Assembly: GCA_003160265.1 (NCBI GenBank)
Contig: PLQY01000049.1
Coordinates: 1-8,293, forward strand
Source of the DNA: Peptococcaceae bacterium
GTDB taxonomy: Bacteria > Bacillota > DSM-12270 > Thermacetogeniales > Thermacetogeniaceae
DNA length: 8,293 bases
Direction of reading: 5' to 3'
Part shown: positions 1 through 6,712 of the stretch, piece after piece
How positions within the stretch are numbered: the first letter of the stretch is position 1
Layout: every line of letters starts with the position of its first letter
Translations under genes and position numbers: made by a program
The notes under the pieces: model-generated
The model's input: only the letters and a program-made list of their open reading frames with translations
Database searches by the model: none
What the model was told of the DNA's origin: nothing

Positions 1-675
1 CTGATCAACATTCAATTGGTCCTTGTCCAGAGCATTCTTTTGAACGGAAAAGGTGCCGTAATATTGATTCATCTTACTTGTTTGTTTGACGGACATTTGG
101 TAGGTGTGGCCTTCTTCGACCGGACCAATCACAACCCCCGTGTTGTCTGCAGTTATATCGCTGCTGCCTATCGCATTCCCGGTGCCTTTATCAGATATGA
201 TCACGGTATACCGGGTGTCCTTGTCGAGATTGCCGTTATAAACCACTGACATTACAGCCTGTCCGTTCTTGTTATATAACGCCGCGAGAACTAAAGGGCT
301 GGCTTGCACGGGAGAATCAGCGCTGCTCGACTGCGGGACTGTACCACTGATGTTAAACATGGCCGAGGCGACGCTGCTCCAGCCAGAGGAACTGTGCGCG
401 GCGGCCAGGAGAAGTTCCGACTGGTTAACCGGGAAGCAGTCGCTGTAAGCGATGGTGGTGTTGCTGGTGGTCGGGTTGGAGCCGTCGGTGGTATAGTAGA
501 CGGCGCCATAGGGGCTGGTGATGGTTACGGACGGAGCGTCCAGGTAGTTGCCGCTGCCGGGGAAGATGACCGGCGCCGGCCCGGAGCCGGAATCGCTTGC
601 ATAGGCAGGAAAAGCCGGTAAGATGCACATAAACACCAGGCATAGGGTTGTTATGAGAGACCATGATTTTTTCAT
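1..675 (-). CDS. Secreted protein with CHB_HEX_C-type domain, 3' end outside window
   Basis: The frame is open from the ATG at 675-673 to the window edge: 225 residues, with the C-terminus missing. It starts MKKSWSLITT, continues with a hydrophobic core, and ends in AYA before S27, a classical signal peptide with likely cleavage after residue 26, so the product is exported. Residues about 37-109 fit the chitobiase/beta-hexosaminidase C-terminal domain family (CHB_HEX_C, an Ig/FN3-like sandwich): PSVTITSPYGAVYYTTDGSN is its YTTDGS signature, followed by a repeat-closing AMFNI. Residues about 125-215 look like a second beta-rich domain that I do not recognise. Such domains are usually accessory modules in cell-surface or carbohydrate-linked proteins, and no catalytic motif is visible in the part present. 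The start has no good Shine-Dalgarno sequence; its ATG overlaps the stop of a 9-codon ORF (ATGA), suggesting translational coupling. The domain call is fairly sure; the biological role is unknown. Confidence 0.85.
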   Translation of the reverse strand, partial: MKKSWSLITTLCLVFMCILPAFPAYASDSGSGPAPVIFPGSGNYLDAPSVTITSPYGAVYYTTDGSNPTTSNTTIAYSDCFPVNQSELLLAAAHSSSGWSSVASAMFNISGTVPQSSSADSPVQASPLVLAALYNKNGQAVMSVVYNGNLDKDTRYTVIISDKGTGNAIGSSDITADNTGVVIGPVEEGHTYQMSVKQTSKMNQYYGTFSVQKNALDKDQLNVDQ

Positions 676-701
676 TTCAGGTTGAAGTTCAGTCCTAACA
701 T
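672..701 (-). CDS. Possible 9-aa leader peptide ORF overlapping the secreted protein start
   Basis: The ATG at 701-699 opens a mini-ORF encoding MLGLNFNLK, with its TGA at 674-672 overlapping the downstream ATG as ATGA. GGGGA at 715-711 lies 9 nt upstream and could serve as a ribosome binding site, whereas the secreted protein start has none of its own. The same frame is open further upstream to an ATG at 890, giving 72 codons, but the upper part is AT-rich and not convincing as protein. Translation of the mini-ORF could deliver ribosomes to the next gene. This is inference from spacing only. Confidence 0.3.
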   Translation of the reverse strand: MLGLNFNLK

Positions 702-937
702 TTCAAGGATTCCCCGTTGTCCGCTCTCTGGATAAAGCTCCAGACTTCCGGGGTACAGTGGCTTTTGATACCGGGCGCCAAGGATGTTCTTGGAGTGCTC
801 CCCCCGAATTAACCTAATGTCATCGAGCTTATAATTAATGAAAAAATAACTATGAGGAAAACAAAGGAAAAAACCTCCCCTGCAAGGCATAACGAGACAA
901 TGCTCCCCTTGTCCGAAGGCCTTTATCAGCCAACCTC
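676..937 (-). promoter_or_regulatory. Candidate long structured 5' leader of the secreted protein gene
   Basis: If the promoter at 944-972 is used, transcription starts near 937 and leaves about 260 nt before the ATG at 675. This stretch holds several stem-loops: GACAA/TTGTC near 915-900, CCAAG/CTTGG (778-782 with 789-793), a perfect 6-bp hairpin TCTGGA/TCCAGA (727-744), and an outer CCCCG/CGGGG pairing (712-716 with 749-753) that encloses it. A six-U run (873-868) follows a G-rich segment and could be a weak attenuator. I could not match it to a known riboswitch by its conserved motifs. It may be a regulatory leader or simply untranslated sequence. Confidence 0.35.
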
Positions 938-943
938 GACTTG

Positions 944-972
944 ATTATAACTCATTTGGGATATCCGGTAAA
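944..972 (-). promoter_or_regulatory. Putative sigma-A promoter for the secreted protein gene
   Basis: On the minus strand TTTACC (972-967) is separated by exactly 17 bp from a perfect TATAAT (949-944). The -35 matches the consensus at 4 of 6 positions. It lies in the gap behind the methyltransferase stop codon and points at the secreted protein gene. No convincing terminator for the methyltransferase is visible between 1056 and 973; only a weak 5-bp CCCGG/CCGGG pairing with a long loop is seen there. Confidence 0.5.
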
Positions 973-1056
973 GAATGGTCTCGAGCACAACAAACAAGGG
1001 CGGCCCCGGCAAGCATCGGCTCCGGGTGAAGGTGGATGTCGCCGGCTGCCAAACTT

Positions 1057-2202
1057 TCAAGCTTCCAGATTCGGGCGCGGCGCGTGTGGACCGAAGAACT
1101 GGTAATAGTTGCACTCGATGCGCCCGTTGTAGAGCTTGCGCTTCTTGTCGGCACGGCGGCCGAACAGTTTCTCAAAGCCGTGATGGGCGGTCAGCACGTA
1201 GAATGACCAGGTGTCCAGCGGCCGGAACACCTGTCCCATCTCCTGGTAGAGGTGTTCCGCGACCTGTATGTCTTCCATGCGTTCACCATAGGGCGGGTTG
1301 CAGATGATGTAGCCGTATTTCTGCTTGGTGTGCAACTCCGCCAGGGGCGCCTGCTGCCAGGAGATCTGCTCTGCCACCCCTGCCTGGCGGGCATGATAGC
1401 GGGCCAGGCTGAGCACCTCGGCATCGATATCGGTGCCTCGAAGCTGTAGCTTCAGATCGCGGCGGATCAGGTTTCCGGCCTCCTGGCGCGCCTCCTGCCA
1501 CAGGCGTTCCGGCACTATCGGCCACTGCCCCGCCGCAAACTCCCTGTGTATCCCCGGAGCGATGCAGAGGCCGATCAGAGCGGCCTCGATAGGGATGGTG
1601 CCTGAACCGCACAGCGGATCGAGCAGCATCCGTTCCGGGTGCCAGCGGCTCAGGTTGATCATGGCGGCGGCCAGGGTCTCCTTGAGGGGGGCGGCGCTGC
1701 TCAGTTTGCGGTAGCCGCGCTTGTGCAGGCCGGGGCCGCTGGTGTCGATGGTGAGGGTGGCGATGTCTTTCAGGAGCGCTACCTCGATAGTGAAGCGGGG
1801 GCCGGTCTCCTCGAACCACTGGCAGTGGTAGCGGCTTTTCAGACTTTCCACCACCGCCTTCTTGACGATTGCCTGGCAGTCAGGCACACTGAACAACTTG
1901 GACTTGATAGACTTCCCCTCCACCGGGAAGTTGGCGTTGACCGGCAGCCAGTCAGCCCAGGGCAGCGCTTTAGTCCGTTCGAACAGCTCGTCGAAGGATA
2001 GAGCGGTGAACTCGCCCAGTTTGACCAGTACCCGGTCGGCGCTGCGCAGCCACAGATTGGCACGGCAGATCGCCTCCAGGCCGGCTTTGAAAGTCACCCG
2101 GGCATTGGCCACGTCGGTGTCATAGCCGAGTGCCTGTACCTCACGCGCCACCACTGACTCCAGCCCGAAGGTGGCGGTGGCGATCAGATCTACTGAATTT
2201 AT
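1057..2202 (-). CDS. THUMP-domain class I SAM-dependent RNA methyltransferase (RlmL/YpsC family)
   Basis: The product belongs to the COG0116 family, which methylates guanine N2 in rRNA or tRNA (RlmL N-terminal half, YpsC, TrmN). The N-terminal half fits a ferredoxin-like plus THUMP RNA-binding region. The SAM-binding motif I is DPLCGSGTIPIEAA at about residues 195-208, RGTDID at about 255-260 is the acidic-loop region, and the catalytic NPPYG sits at about 302-306, typical of N2-guanine methyltransferases. GLHKRGYR at about 158-165 is also family-typical. The length of about 381 aa is normal. The start is problematic. The first standard start in frame is GTG at 2154, but the conserved DLIATATFGLE lies upstream of it. 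Between the in-frame stop at 2253 and that GTG there is no ATG, GTG or TTG. I place the start at ATA 2202, 8 nt after AAAAGGGG; CTG at 2187 is the alternative. The exact RNA target cannot be told from sequence. Confidence 0.88.
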   Translation of the reverse strand: MNSVDLIATATFGLESVVAREVQALGYDTDVANARVTFKAGLEAICRANLWLRSADRVLVKLGEFTALSFDELFERTKALPWADWLPVNANFPVEGKSIKSKLFSVPDCQAIVKKAVVESLKSRYHCQWFEETGPRFTIEVALLKDIATLTIDTSGPGLHKRGYRKLSSAAPLKETLAAAMINLSRWHPERMLLDPLCGSGTIPIEAALIGLCIAPGIHREFAAGQWPIVPERLWQEARQEAGNLIRRDLKLQLRGTDIDAEVLSLARYHARQAGVAEQISWQQAPLAELHTKQKYGYIICNPPYGERMEDIQVAEHLYQEMGQVFRPLDTWSFYVLTAHHGFEKLFGRRADKKRKLYNGRIECNYYQFFGPHAPRPNLEA

Positions 2203-2249
2203 GGTGCATACCCCTTTTCGTATCCAGTTGTGGCATGAACGCTGTTTAA

Positions 2250-2279
2250 ATTATCGCAGAGTTGGTGGCTGTACCGCAA
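2250..2279 (-). promoter_or_regulatory. Putative promoter of the methyltransferase gene
   Basis: On the minus strand TTGCGG (2279-2274), an 18-bp spacer and GATAAT (2255-2250) form a reasonable sigma-A promoter. Transcription would start near 2243, about 40 nt before the ATA at 2202. It lies back to back with the topB promoter in the divergent region 2203-2386. Confidence 0.4.
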
Positions 2280-2305
2280 GGCATCTCTGCACCAGCGGCT
2301 GCGAG

Positions 2306-2334
2306 ATTTTGCAGCGCCATCGATGTGCTATAAT
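2306..2334 (+). promoter_or_regulatory. Extended -10 promoter of topB
   Basis: TGCTATAAT at 2326-2334 is a perfect extended -10 element (TGnTATAAT). The -35 region, ATTTTG at 2306-2311 with 17-bp spacing, is poor, as is common for extended -10 promoters. Transcription should start near 2341. This rules out the in-frame GTG at 2339 as the topB start and supports the ATG at 2387. Confidence 0.6.
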
Positions 2335-2386
2335 TTAAGTGAACGCAATATTCAATAGTATTAACCAGAATCGAGGCGGTCGACGG

Positions 2387-4480
2387 ATGAAGCGGCTGGT
2401 ATTGACGGAGAAACCGAGCGTGGCCCGGGAGATCGCCAGGGTCTTGAACTGCAACACTAAAGGCAAGGGTTACTTCGAGGGCCAGCAGTACGTGGTTACC
2501 TGGGCGCTGGGCCACCTGGTCACCCTGGCCGAGCCCGAGGACTACGACCAGAAATACAAGCAGTGGCGTCTGGAAGACCTGCCGATGATCCCACCGCACA
2601 TGAAATTGAAAATTATCAGGCAATCTTCACACCAGTTTGCCGCCGTAAAACTGCTGATGCAGCGTTCAGACTTCGGTGAACTGGTGATCGCCACCGACGC
2701 CGGGCGGGAGGGGGAACTGGTCGCCCGCTGGATCATGGCCCTGGCCAATTGGAAGAAGCCTTACAAGCGCCTGTGGATCTCCTCCCAGACCGACGCCGCC
2801 ATCCGGGAAGGCTTCGCCAATCTCAAACCCGGCGCTGCCTACGACAACCTTTTCGATGCCGCCGCCTGCCGCGCTGAAGCGGACTGGCTGATCGGGCTGA
2901 ACGTCACCCGGGCGCTGACCTGCAAATTCAACGCCCAGCTCACCGCCGGCCGGGTGCAGACCCCCACCCTGGCCATGATCGTGCAACGGGAAAAAGAGAT
3001 CAAGGAGTTCGTGCCGGTGGATTACTGGACGCTGCGGGCGGACTTCGGGGACTACTTCGGCGACTGGCGGGCGCCGGGGGGCAGCGGCCGGGTCTTTGAC
3101 CACGCCAGAGCCGAGGAGATCGCGGCGAAGGTCAGGGACCAGTCCGGCACGATCGTCGAGGTGAAGACCGAGGGCAAGAGCGAGCCGCCGCCCCTGGCCT
3201 ATGACCTGACGGAGTTGCAGCGCGACGCCAACCGCCGCCATGGCTGGTCGGCCCAGAAAACCCTGGAGGTCTTGCAGGTCTTGTACGAGCGGCACAAGCT
3301 GGTCACCTACCCGCGCACCGATGCCCGCTACATCACTGCCGATATCGTGCCCACACTGCCGGCCCGGCTGCGGTCGATGGGCGTGGGTCCCTATGCGCAA
3401 CTGGTGGCGCCACTGCTGCAGAAGTCCCTGTCCCCGACCAGGCGCTTCGTTGACGACAGCAAGGTCTCCGACCACCACGCCATCATACCCACCGAGCAAC
3501 CGCTGCAGATTGGCAGCCTGACGGCCGAGGAGAGGAACCTCTACGACCTGATCGCCAGGCGGTTCGTCGCCGTGTTATCACCAGCCTACACCTACGACCA
3601 GACCACGCTGGTGACCGAGGTGAAGGGGGAGCGCTTCTACTCCCGCGGCCGGGTGGTCAAAAACATGGGTTGGCGGGCGGTGACGGCGAGCACTGCGGAT
3701 AGGGAGGAAAAGGAGGAAGAGGCGCTGCCGGAGCAGGCCCTGGCCCAACAGCAGAAGGGCGCCGTCAAAAAGGTCGGGAGTTGCAAGGTCAGCAAGAAGC
3801 AGACCAAACCCCCGGGACGCTATACGGAGGCCACCCTGCTGACCGCCATGGAGAGTCCGGGCAAGCTGATCGAGGACGAAGAATTGAGAGAGGCCGTCAA
3901 GCAGGGTGGCCTGGGAACGCCGGCCACCAGGGCGGAGATTATCGAGAAGTTGATCGGTCACTTCTACGTCGAGCGCAACGGCAAGGAACTGGTCCCCACC
4001 GCCAAAGGTATCCAACTGGTGGACCTGGTCGCCCCGGACCTGAAGACTCCCGAGCTGACCGCCCGCTGGGAGCAGTCTCTGGCCGGTATCGCCAAGGGCA
4101 AGGAGAGCAAGGTGAAGTTCCTGGCCGCTATCAGGCAGCATGCCGAGGAACTGGTGAAGGGCGTCAGGCTGGACAGCACCACCGTGTATCATCCTGACAA
4201 CGTGTCCAAAACCAAGTGCCCGGCCTGTGGCAAGTTCATGCTGCTGGTCAACGGCAAGCGCGGCAAGATGCTGATCTGTCCCGACCGGGAGTGTGGACAC
4301 CGGCAGCCGGTGGATGAGGGCCGGTTCGGCGGCTTCAAGAGTTCGGAACGAGACAGCCGGATCAATCAGAAGCTGATTGCCCAGTACAGCGATCAGGATG
4401 TGATTGGCAGCAACCTGGGAGAACTTTTGCAGGCGGCATTGACCAAGTCGGACAGCGCAAAAAAACCGGAGCACCGATGA
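2387..4480 (+). CDS. topB: DNA topoisomerase III (type IA)
   Basis: This enzyme cuts one DNA strand, passes another through and reseals it; TopB mainly decatenates replication and recombination intermediates. The 697-aa product starts MKRLVLTEKPSVAREIARVL, the Toprim glutamate motif. TDAGREGELVARW at about 103-115 carries the acidic and basic metal-site residues in the form typical of Bacillus/Clostridium TopB. TAGRVQTPTLAM at about 186-197 is a conserved type IA motif. TYPRTDARY holds the catalytic tyrosine, Y308 (codon at 3308). ESPGKL and GLGTPATRAEIIEKL at about 489-521 complete the core. The tail has one four-cysteine zinc-finger-like module, C611, C614, C631 and C636 (CPAC, CPDREC). GAGG at 2373-2376, 10 nt upstream, is the ribosome binding site. 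I chose ATG 2387 because a frame-extending GTG at 2339 lies at the transcription start. It is divergent from the methyltransferase and appears monocistronic. Confidence 0.96.
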   Translation: MKRLVLTEKPSVAREIARVLNCNTKGKGYFEGQQYVVTWALGHLVTLAEPEDYDQKYKQWRLEDLPMIPPHMKLKIIRQSSHQFAAVKLLMQRSDFGELVIATDAGREGELVARWIMALANWKKPYKRLWISSQTDAAIREGFANLKPGAAYDNLFDAAACRAEADWLIGLNVTRALTCKFNAQLTAGRVQTPTLAMIVQREKEIKEFVPVDYWTLRADFGDYFGDWRAPGGSGRVFDHARAEEIAAKVRDQSGTIVEVKTEGKSEPPPLAYDLTELQRDANRRHGWSAQKTLEVLQVLYERHKLVTYPRTDARYITADIVPTLPARLRSMGVGPYAQLVAPLLQKSLSPTRRFVDDSKVSDHHAIIPTEQPLQIGSLTAEERNLYDLIARRFVAVLSPAYTYDQTTLVTEVKGERFYSRGRVVKNMGWRAVTASTADREEKEEEALPEQALAQQQKGAVKKVGSCKVSKKQTKPPGRYTEATLLTAMESPGKLIEDEELREAVKQGGLGTPATRAEIIEKLIGHFYVERNGKELVPTAKGIQLVDLVAPDLKTPELTARWEQSLAGIAKGKESKVKFLAAIRQHAEELVKGVRLDSTTVYHPDNVSKTKCPACGKFMLLVNGKRGKMLICPDRECGHRQPVDEGRFGGFKSSERDSRINQKLIAQYSDQDVIGSNLGELLQAALTKSDSAKKPEHR

Positions 4481-4577
4481 TTGCTGGCTGGCTGAAGACT
4501 GAGCGGCTGCTATGGCTGTGGCGCCGGCCATGCTGATTTCGGCTTCCGGAATAGGGGAAACGCCTTGAAACATTCCT

Positions 4578-4600
4578 GCCGGCACTGCGATGGTGCCGGC
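4578..4600 (+). terminator. Perfect 8-bp hairpin downstream of topB, possible terminator
   Basis: GCCGGCAC (4578-4585) and GTGCCGGC (4593-4600) form a perfect stem with a 7-nt loop, about 100 nt after the topB stop. It is followed by TAATTGCATCTT, not a proper U-run, so it may slow polymerase or protect the 3' end instead of terminating transcription by itself. Confidence 0.35.
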
Positions 4601-4717
4601 TAATTGCATCTTCAAACCCTCCGGCAATAACGTTGTGACCTGCAGTATCCGCATCATGCCCTTCCGGCTCGTTCAGTTCCTTGTGCTTGTTTGCCATGGC
4701 CCGTTTTGAGACTGGAT

Positions 4718-4742
4718 CCCCCCTGACCGCAAGGGAGGTTTT
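4718..4742 (+). terminator. Possible rho-independent terminator before the HTH regulator
   Basis: CCCCCCT (4718-4724) pairs with AGGGAGG (4732-4738) with one C/A mismatch, around a 7-nt loop, and is followed directly by TTTT. It would close the topB transcription unit before the next promoter at 4817. AAGGGAGG also resembles a ribosome binding site, but no start lies at a fitting distance. Confidence 0.4.
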
Positions 4743-4816
4743 CTGCGTATTCACTGTGGCTTATCGGGGTGCAGGAGTCCACGCCAACTTCCCGGCAACT
4801 GGGATTTTCACATTTG

Positions 4817-4845
4817 TTGTTTTTGCGGATACATTTTGGTAAAAT
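4817..4845 (+). promoter_or_regulatory. Sigma-A promoter of the HTH regulator gene
   Basis: TTGTTT (4817-4822), a 17-bp spacer and TAAAAT (4840-4845) form a good promoter (4 and 5 of 6 consensus matches). Transcription would begin near 4852, inside the palindrome described next, so the leader would be only about 30 nt. Confidence 0.6.
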
Positions 4846-4869
4846 TATTGTACACAATAATGTGCACAA
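4844..4869. promoter_or_regulatory. Palindromic operator candidate over the transcription start
   Basis: ATTATTGTACACAATAAT at 4844-4861 is a palindrome with two perfect 8-bp arms around AC. Its core TGTACACAA (4849-4857) recurs with one change as TGTGCACAA at 4861-4869, a 12-bp period. TGTGCACA (4861-4868) is itself a perfect palindrome. The position, between the -10 and the ribosome binding site of a gene for a DNA-binding protein, suggests an autorepression operator. The ligand protein is inferred. Confidence 0.55.
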
Positions 4870-4882
4870 GGAAGTGCCGGCC

Positions 4883-5410
4883 TTGCCAGAAGACTTGTTT
4901 CGTATTGGTGAAAAAATTATCAGTTCGGAAAAGCTGCACCGGATCATCGAACAGATCCTGGAGCAGCGCAGCAGGGGCCTGTCCCAGCAGGAGGTGGCCG
5001 CTCGTTTCGGGGTCGACCGAACCTTCGTGTCGCGCCTGGAGAGTCTGGGGGCTGTCCGCAAGGGCTCTAGCTTGGCGGTGATCGGGTTTCCGGTCAAGAA
5101 TAAGGAAGAGATTGTCGTCCTGCTCGCCGAACTGGGGGTGGACTTCAGCCTGATCATGACCGATGCTGAGCGCTGGCGGTTTGTCAGGGAGAAAACAGGC
5201 CTCGAGTTGTTGAACGAGATTATGGGTCTGGTGTCCAGGGTGAGGGCCTACGATGTCGTGATCGTCATCGGTTCGAAGGAACGGATCCGCTGGTGCGCAG
5301 CCCTGTTGGACAAAGATGTGGTGGGTATCGAGATCGGGGATGCGCCGATCACCGAGGATAAGATTGTGGATCTCGAGCGCCTGCGCTCGCTAATTCTTGC
5401 TGTGAGGTAG
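4883..5410 (+). CDS. HTH-domain transcriptional regulator next to the AAR-like reductase
   Basis: The 175-aa product has a helix-turn-helix at about residues 33-58, LSQQEVAARFGVDRTFVSRL, of the XRE/sigma-70 region 4-like kind. It is followed by a C-terminal domain of about 110 residues with alternating hydrophobic strands (SLAVIGFP, YDVVIVIGS, VVGIEIGD) that I do not recognise and that may sense a ligand. I chose the TTG at 4883 because AAGGA (4868-4872) lies 10 nt upstream and because the frame extension to a GTG at 4769 would run through the promoter and operator. The gene is followed after 127 nt by the AAR-like reductase on the same strand, so it may control that gene and itself. The DNA-binding role is well supported; the target and signal are inferred. 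Confidence 0.82.
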   Translation: MPEDLFRIGEKIISSEKLHRIIEQILEQRSRGLSQQEVAARFGVDRTFVSRLESLGAVRKGSSLAVIGFPVKNKEEIVVLLAELGVDFSLIMTDAERWRFVREKTGLELLNEIMGLVSRVRAYDVVIVIGSKERIRWCAALLDKDVVGIEIGDAPITEDKIVDLERLRSLILAVR

Positions 5411-5431
5411 GCAGCGGATCCAAAAGCAAAG

Positions 5432-5462
5432 GCCATTCTCTGATGGCGCCGCCGCGGCGGCG
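5432..5462 (+). repeat. Hairpin plus 16-bp GC palindrome between regulator and reductase
   Basis: GCCAT (5432-5436) pairs with ATGGC (5443-5447) as a small hairpin. It is followed directly by the perfect palindrome CGCCGCCGCGGCGGCG (5447-5462), which can fold as a 6-bp stem with a 4-nt loop. No U-run follows. It could partly terminate or stabilise the regulator mRNA, or act as a protein-binding site. No clear promoter for the reductase was seen in this 127-nt gap. Confidence 0.35.
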
Positions 5463-5537
5463 TGACAGTCTTAGAACCAGTTGAACGTCCCGGTTGAGCT
5501 GAAAAAAAGTGGACAAGACGGTTGAAGGAGCAGATCA

Positions 5538-6608
5538 ATGAAGTTCGCCTTTATCATCCACCCGATCGACCTTGAGGATATAACCAAACGGATCAAGCCC
5601 TTAAGACTGTTTCCCGGGGCGATGGCGGAGGGGATCATCAGGTATTTGCCGGTGTTCAAAGCGTCAGAGATCACCGGCGTGCGCTCACCCTCCGCGGAGA
5701 CCGAGGGCTGGTTCATAGCATGCCCACTGACCTCCCGCCAGATGCTGGGACTGCCCATAGATTACGTCACCAGGCGGATCATTGAGGCCGGCAAGCTGGC
5801 TGAACGGTTAGGCGCTGAGGTCGTTGGCCTGGGGGCGATGACCTCGGTGGTAGGCGATGCCGGGATCACGATTGCCAACAACCTGGACATTGCTGTTACC
5901 AGCGGCAACAGTTACACTGTGTTTACCGCCCTTGAAGGCGCCTGCCGGGCAGCGGAGTTCATGGGGATCAACCTGGGCCGGGCCGAGGTGGCGGTGGTAG
6001 GAGCTACGGGTTCCATCGGCAGCGTCTGCGCCCGGATACTGGCGCCGCGGGCGGGTGGCCTGATCCTGGTCGCCAGGGAGCGCCACCGCCTGGAGCGGGT
6101 CGCTCACCAGATACTGAACGATACCGGGGTTGTCCCCCGGCTGACGACAGATATCCGTGATGCCCTGAAGGGCGCCGATGTGGTGGTCACCGTAACAGCG
6201 GCGGTGGATACGGTGATCGAGCCCTCCTATCTAAAGACGGGGGCGGTAGTCTGCGATGTCGCCAGGCCGCGGGATGTCTCCCGACGGGTGGCTCAGGTGC
6301 GCCCGGACGTGCTGGTGATCGAGGGGGGTGTGGTGGAGGTGCCCGGGGATGTGAAATTCCACTACGACTTCGGCTTCCCGCCCAAGACTGCTTACGCCTG
6401 CATGGCTGAGACCATGATCCTGGCTCTGGAGAACCGTGCCGAAAACTTCAGTCTGGGGCGCGAACTGACGGTTGAGCAGGTACAGGAAATTGGCGCCCTG
6501 GGTCACAAGCACGGTTTCAAACTGGCTGGCTGGCGTAGCTTTGAGCGTGCCCTTAGCCCTTCTGATCTTGAAAACGTGCGCTCGGCTGCCGATAAAAAGC
6601 GATCTTAG
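5538..6608 (+). CDS. Rossmann-fold dehydrogenase resembling long-chain acyl-ACP reductase (COG5322)
   Basis: The 356-aa protein resembles, from memory of the Synechococcus sequence, cyanobacterial acyl-ACP reductase (AAR, 341 aa), which reduces fatty acyl-ACP to fatty aldehyde with NADPH. Shared elements in order are FIACPLTSRQML (59-70), GLGAMTSVVG (97-106), TSGNSYT (121-127), the NAD(P)-binding VAVVGATGSIGS (151-162), LVAR before a basic stretch (177-185), VIEGGVVEVPGDVKF (260-274), YACMAETMILALE (286-298) and NFSLGRELTVEQVQEIG (303-319). C288 in YACMAE aligns with the AAR cysteine that carries the acyl thioester. The mid-region also recalls shikimate dehydrogenase and glutamyl-tRNA reductase folds. 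GAAGGAG (5524-5530) is 7 nt before the ATG. The C-terminal tail beyond about 335 is extra. Reductase activity on an acyl thioester is inferred; Firmicute members lack a known role. Confidence 0.82.
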   Translation: MKFAFIIHPIDLEDITKRIKPLRLFPGAMAEGIIRYLPVFKASEITGVRSPSAETEGWFIACPLTSRQMLGLPIDYVTRRIIEAGKLAERLGAEVVGLGAMTSVVGDAGITIANNLDIAVTSGNSYTVFTALEGACRAAEFMGINLGRAEVAVVGATGSIGSVCARILAPRAGGLILVARERHRLERVAHQILNDTGVVPRLTTDIRDALKGADVVVTVTAAVDTVIEPSYLKTGAVVCDVARPRDVSRRVAQVRPDVLVIEGGVVEVPGDVKFHYDFGFPPKTAYACMAETMILALENRAENFSLGRELTVEQVQEIGALGHKHGFKLAGWRSFERALSPSDLENVRSAADKKRS

Positions 6609-6648
6609 ACAGGGAGCGAGACTCCTGCTTCTGGGCGGAGATGCTGCA

Positions 6649-6681
6649 AGGATCTGGGAAAAATGAATCCTAAAATTTTTT
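6649..6681 (+). terminator. Weak terminator candidate after the reductase
   Basis: AGGAT (6649-6653) and ATCCT (6667-6671) form a 5-bp stem with a 13-nt loop, followed by AAAATTTTTT. A bulged CAGGGAG/CTCCTG hairpin lies just before it (6610-6627). The stem is short, so termination is uncertain. Confidence 0.25.
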
Positions 6682-6712
6682 CTTTCCTCTTCTAGCAAAA
6701 CTATGCAAAGAA

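Larger units (their letters stand above)
4481..4816 (+). other. Intergenic region after topB: hairpins, no convincing gene
   Basis: No frame here looks like a real protein with a ribosome binding site. A minus-strand alanine-rich frame runs through this segment and on into topB, but its longer part is antisense to topB. A 19-codon ORF starts at 4477, overlapping the topB stop as ATGA, but it shows no sign of conservation or function. The region holds a perfect 8-bp hairpin at 4578-4600 and a terminator-like structure at 4718-4742, described separately. Confidence 0.5.

Noticed and set aside
2666..3499. Minus-strand open frame of about 277 codons within topB
   Set aside because: Shadow of topB: glycine- and valine-rich low-complexity translation, wholly antisense.
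4477..4536. 19-codon ORF overlapping the topB stop (ATGA)
   Set aside because: Very short, tryptophan- and arginine-rich, with no other support.
3578..4657. Long minus-strand open frame (about 359 codons) opposite topB
   Set aside because: Almost all of it is antisense to the well-supported topB gene; high GC content makes such shadow frames common, and no ribosome binding site or family motif is seen.
4769..4882. N-terminal extension of the HTH regulator from GTG 4769
   Set aside because: It would read through the promoter and palindrome, and the GTG has no suitable ribosome binding site; the TTG at 4883 does.
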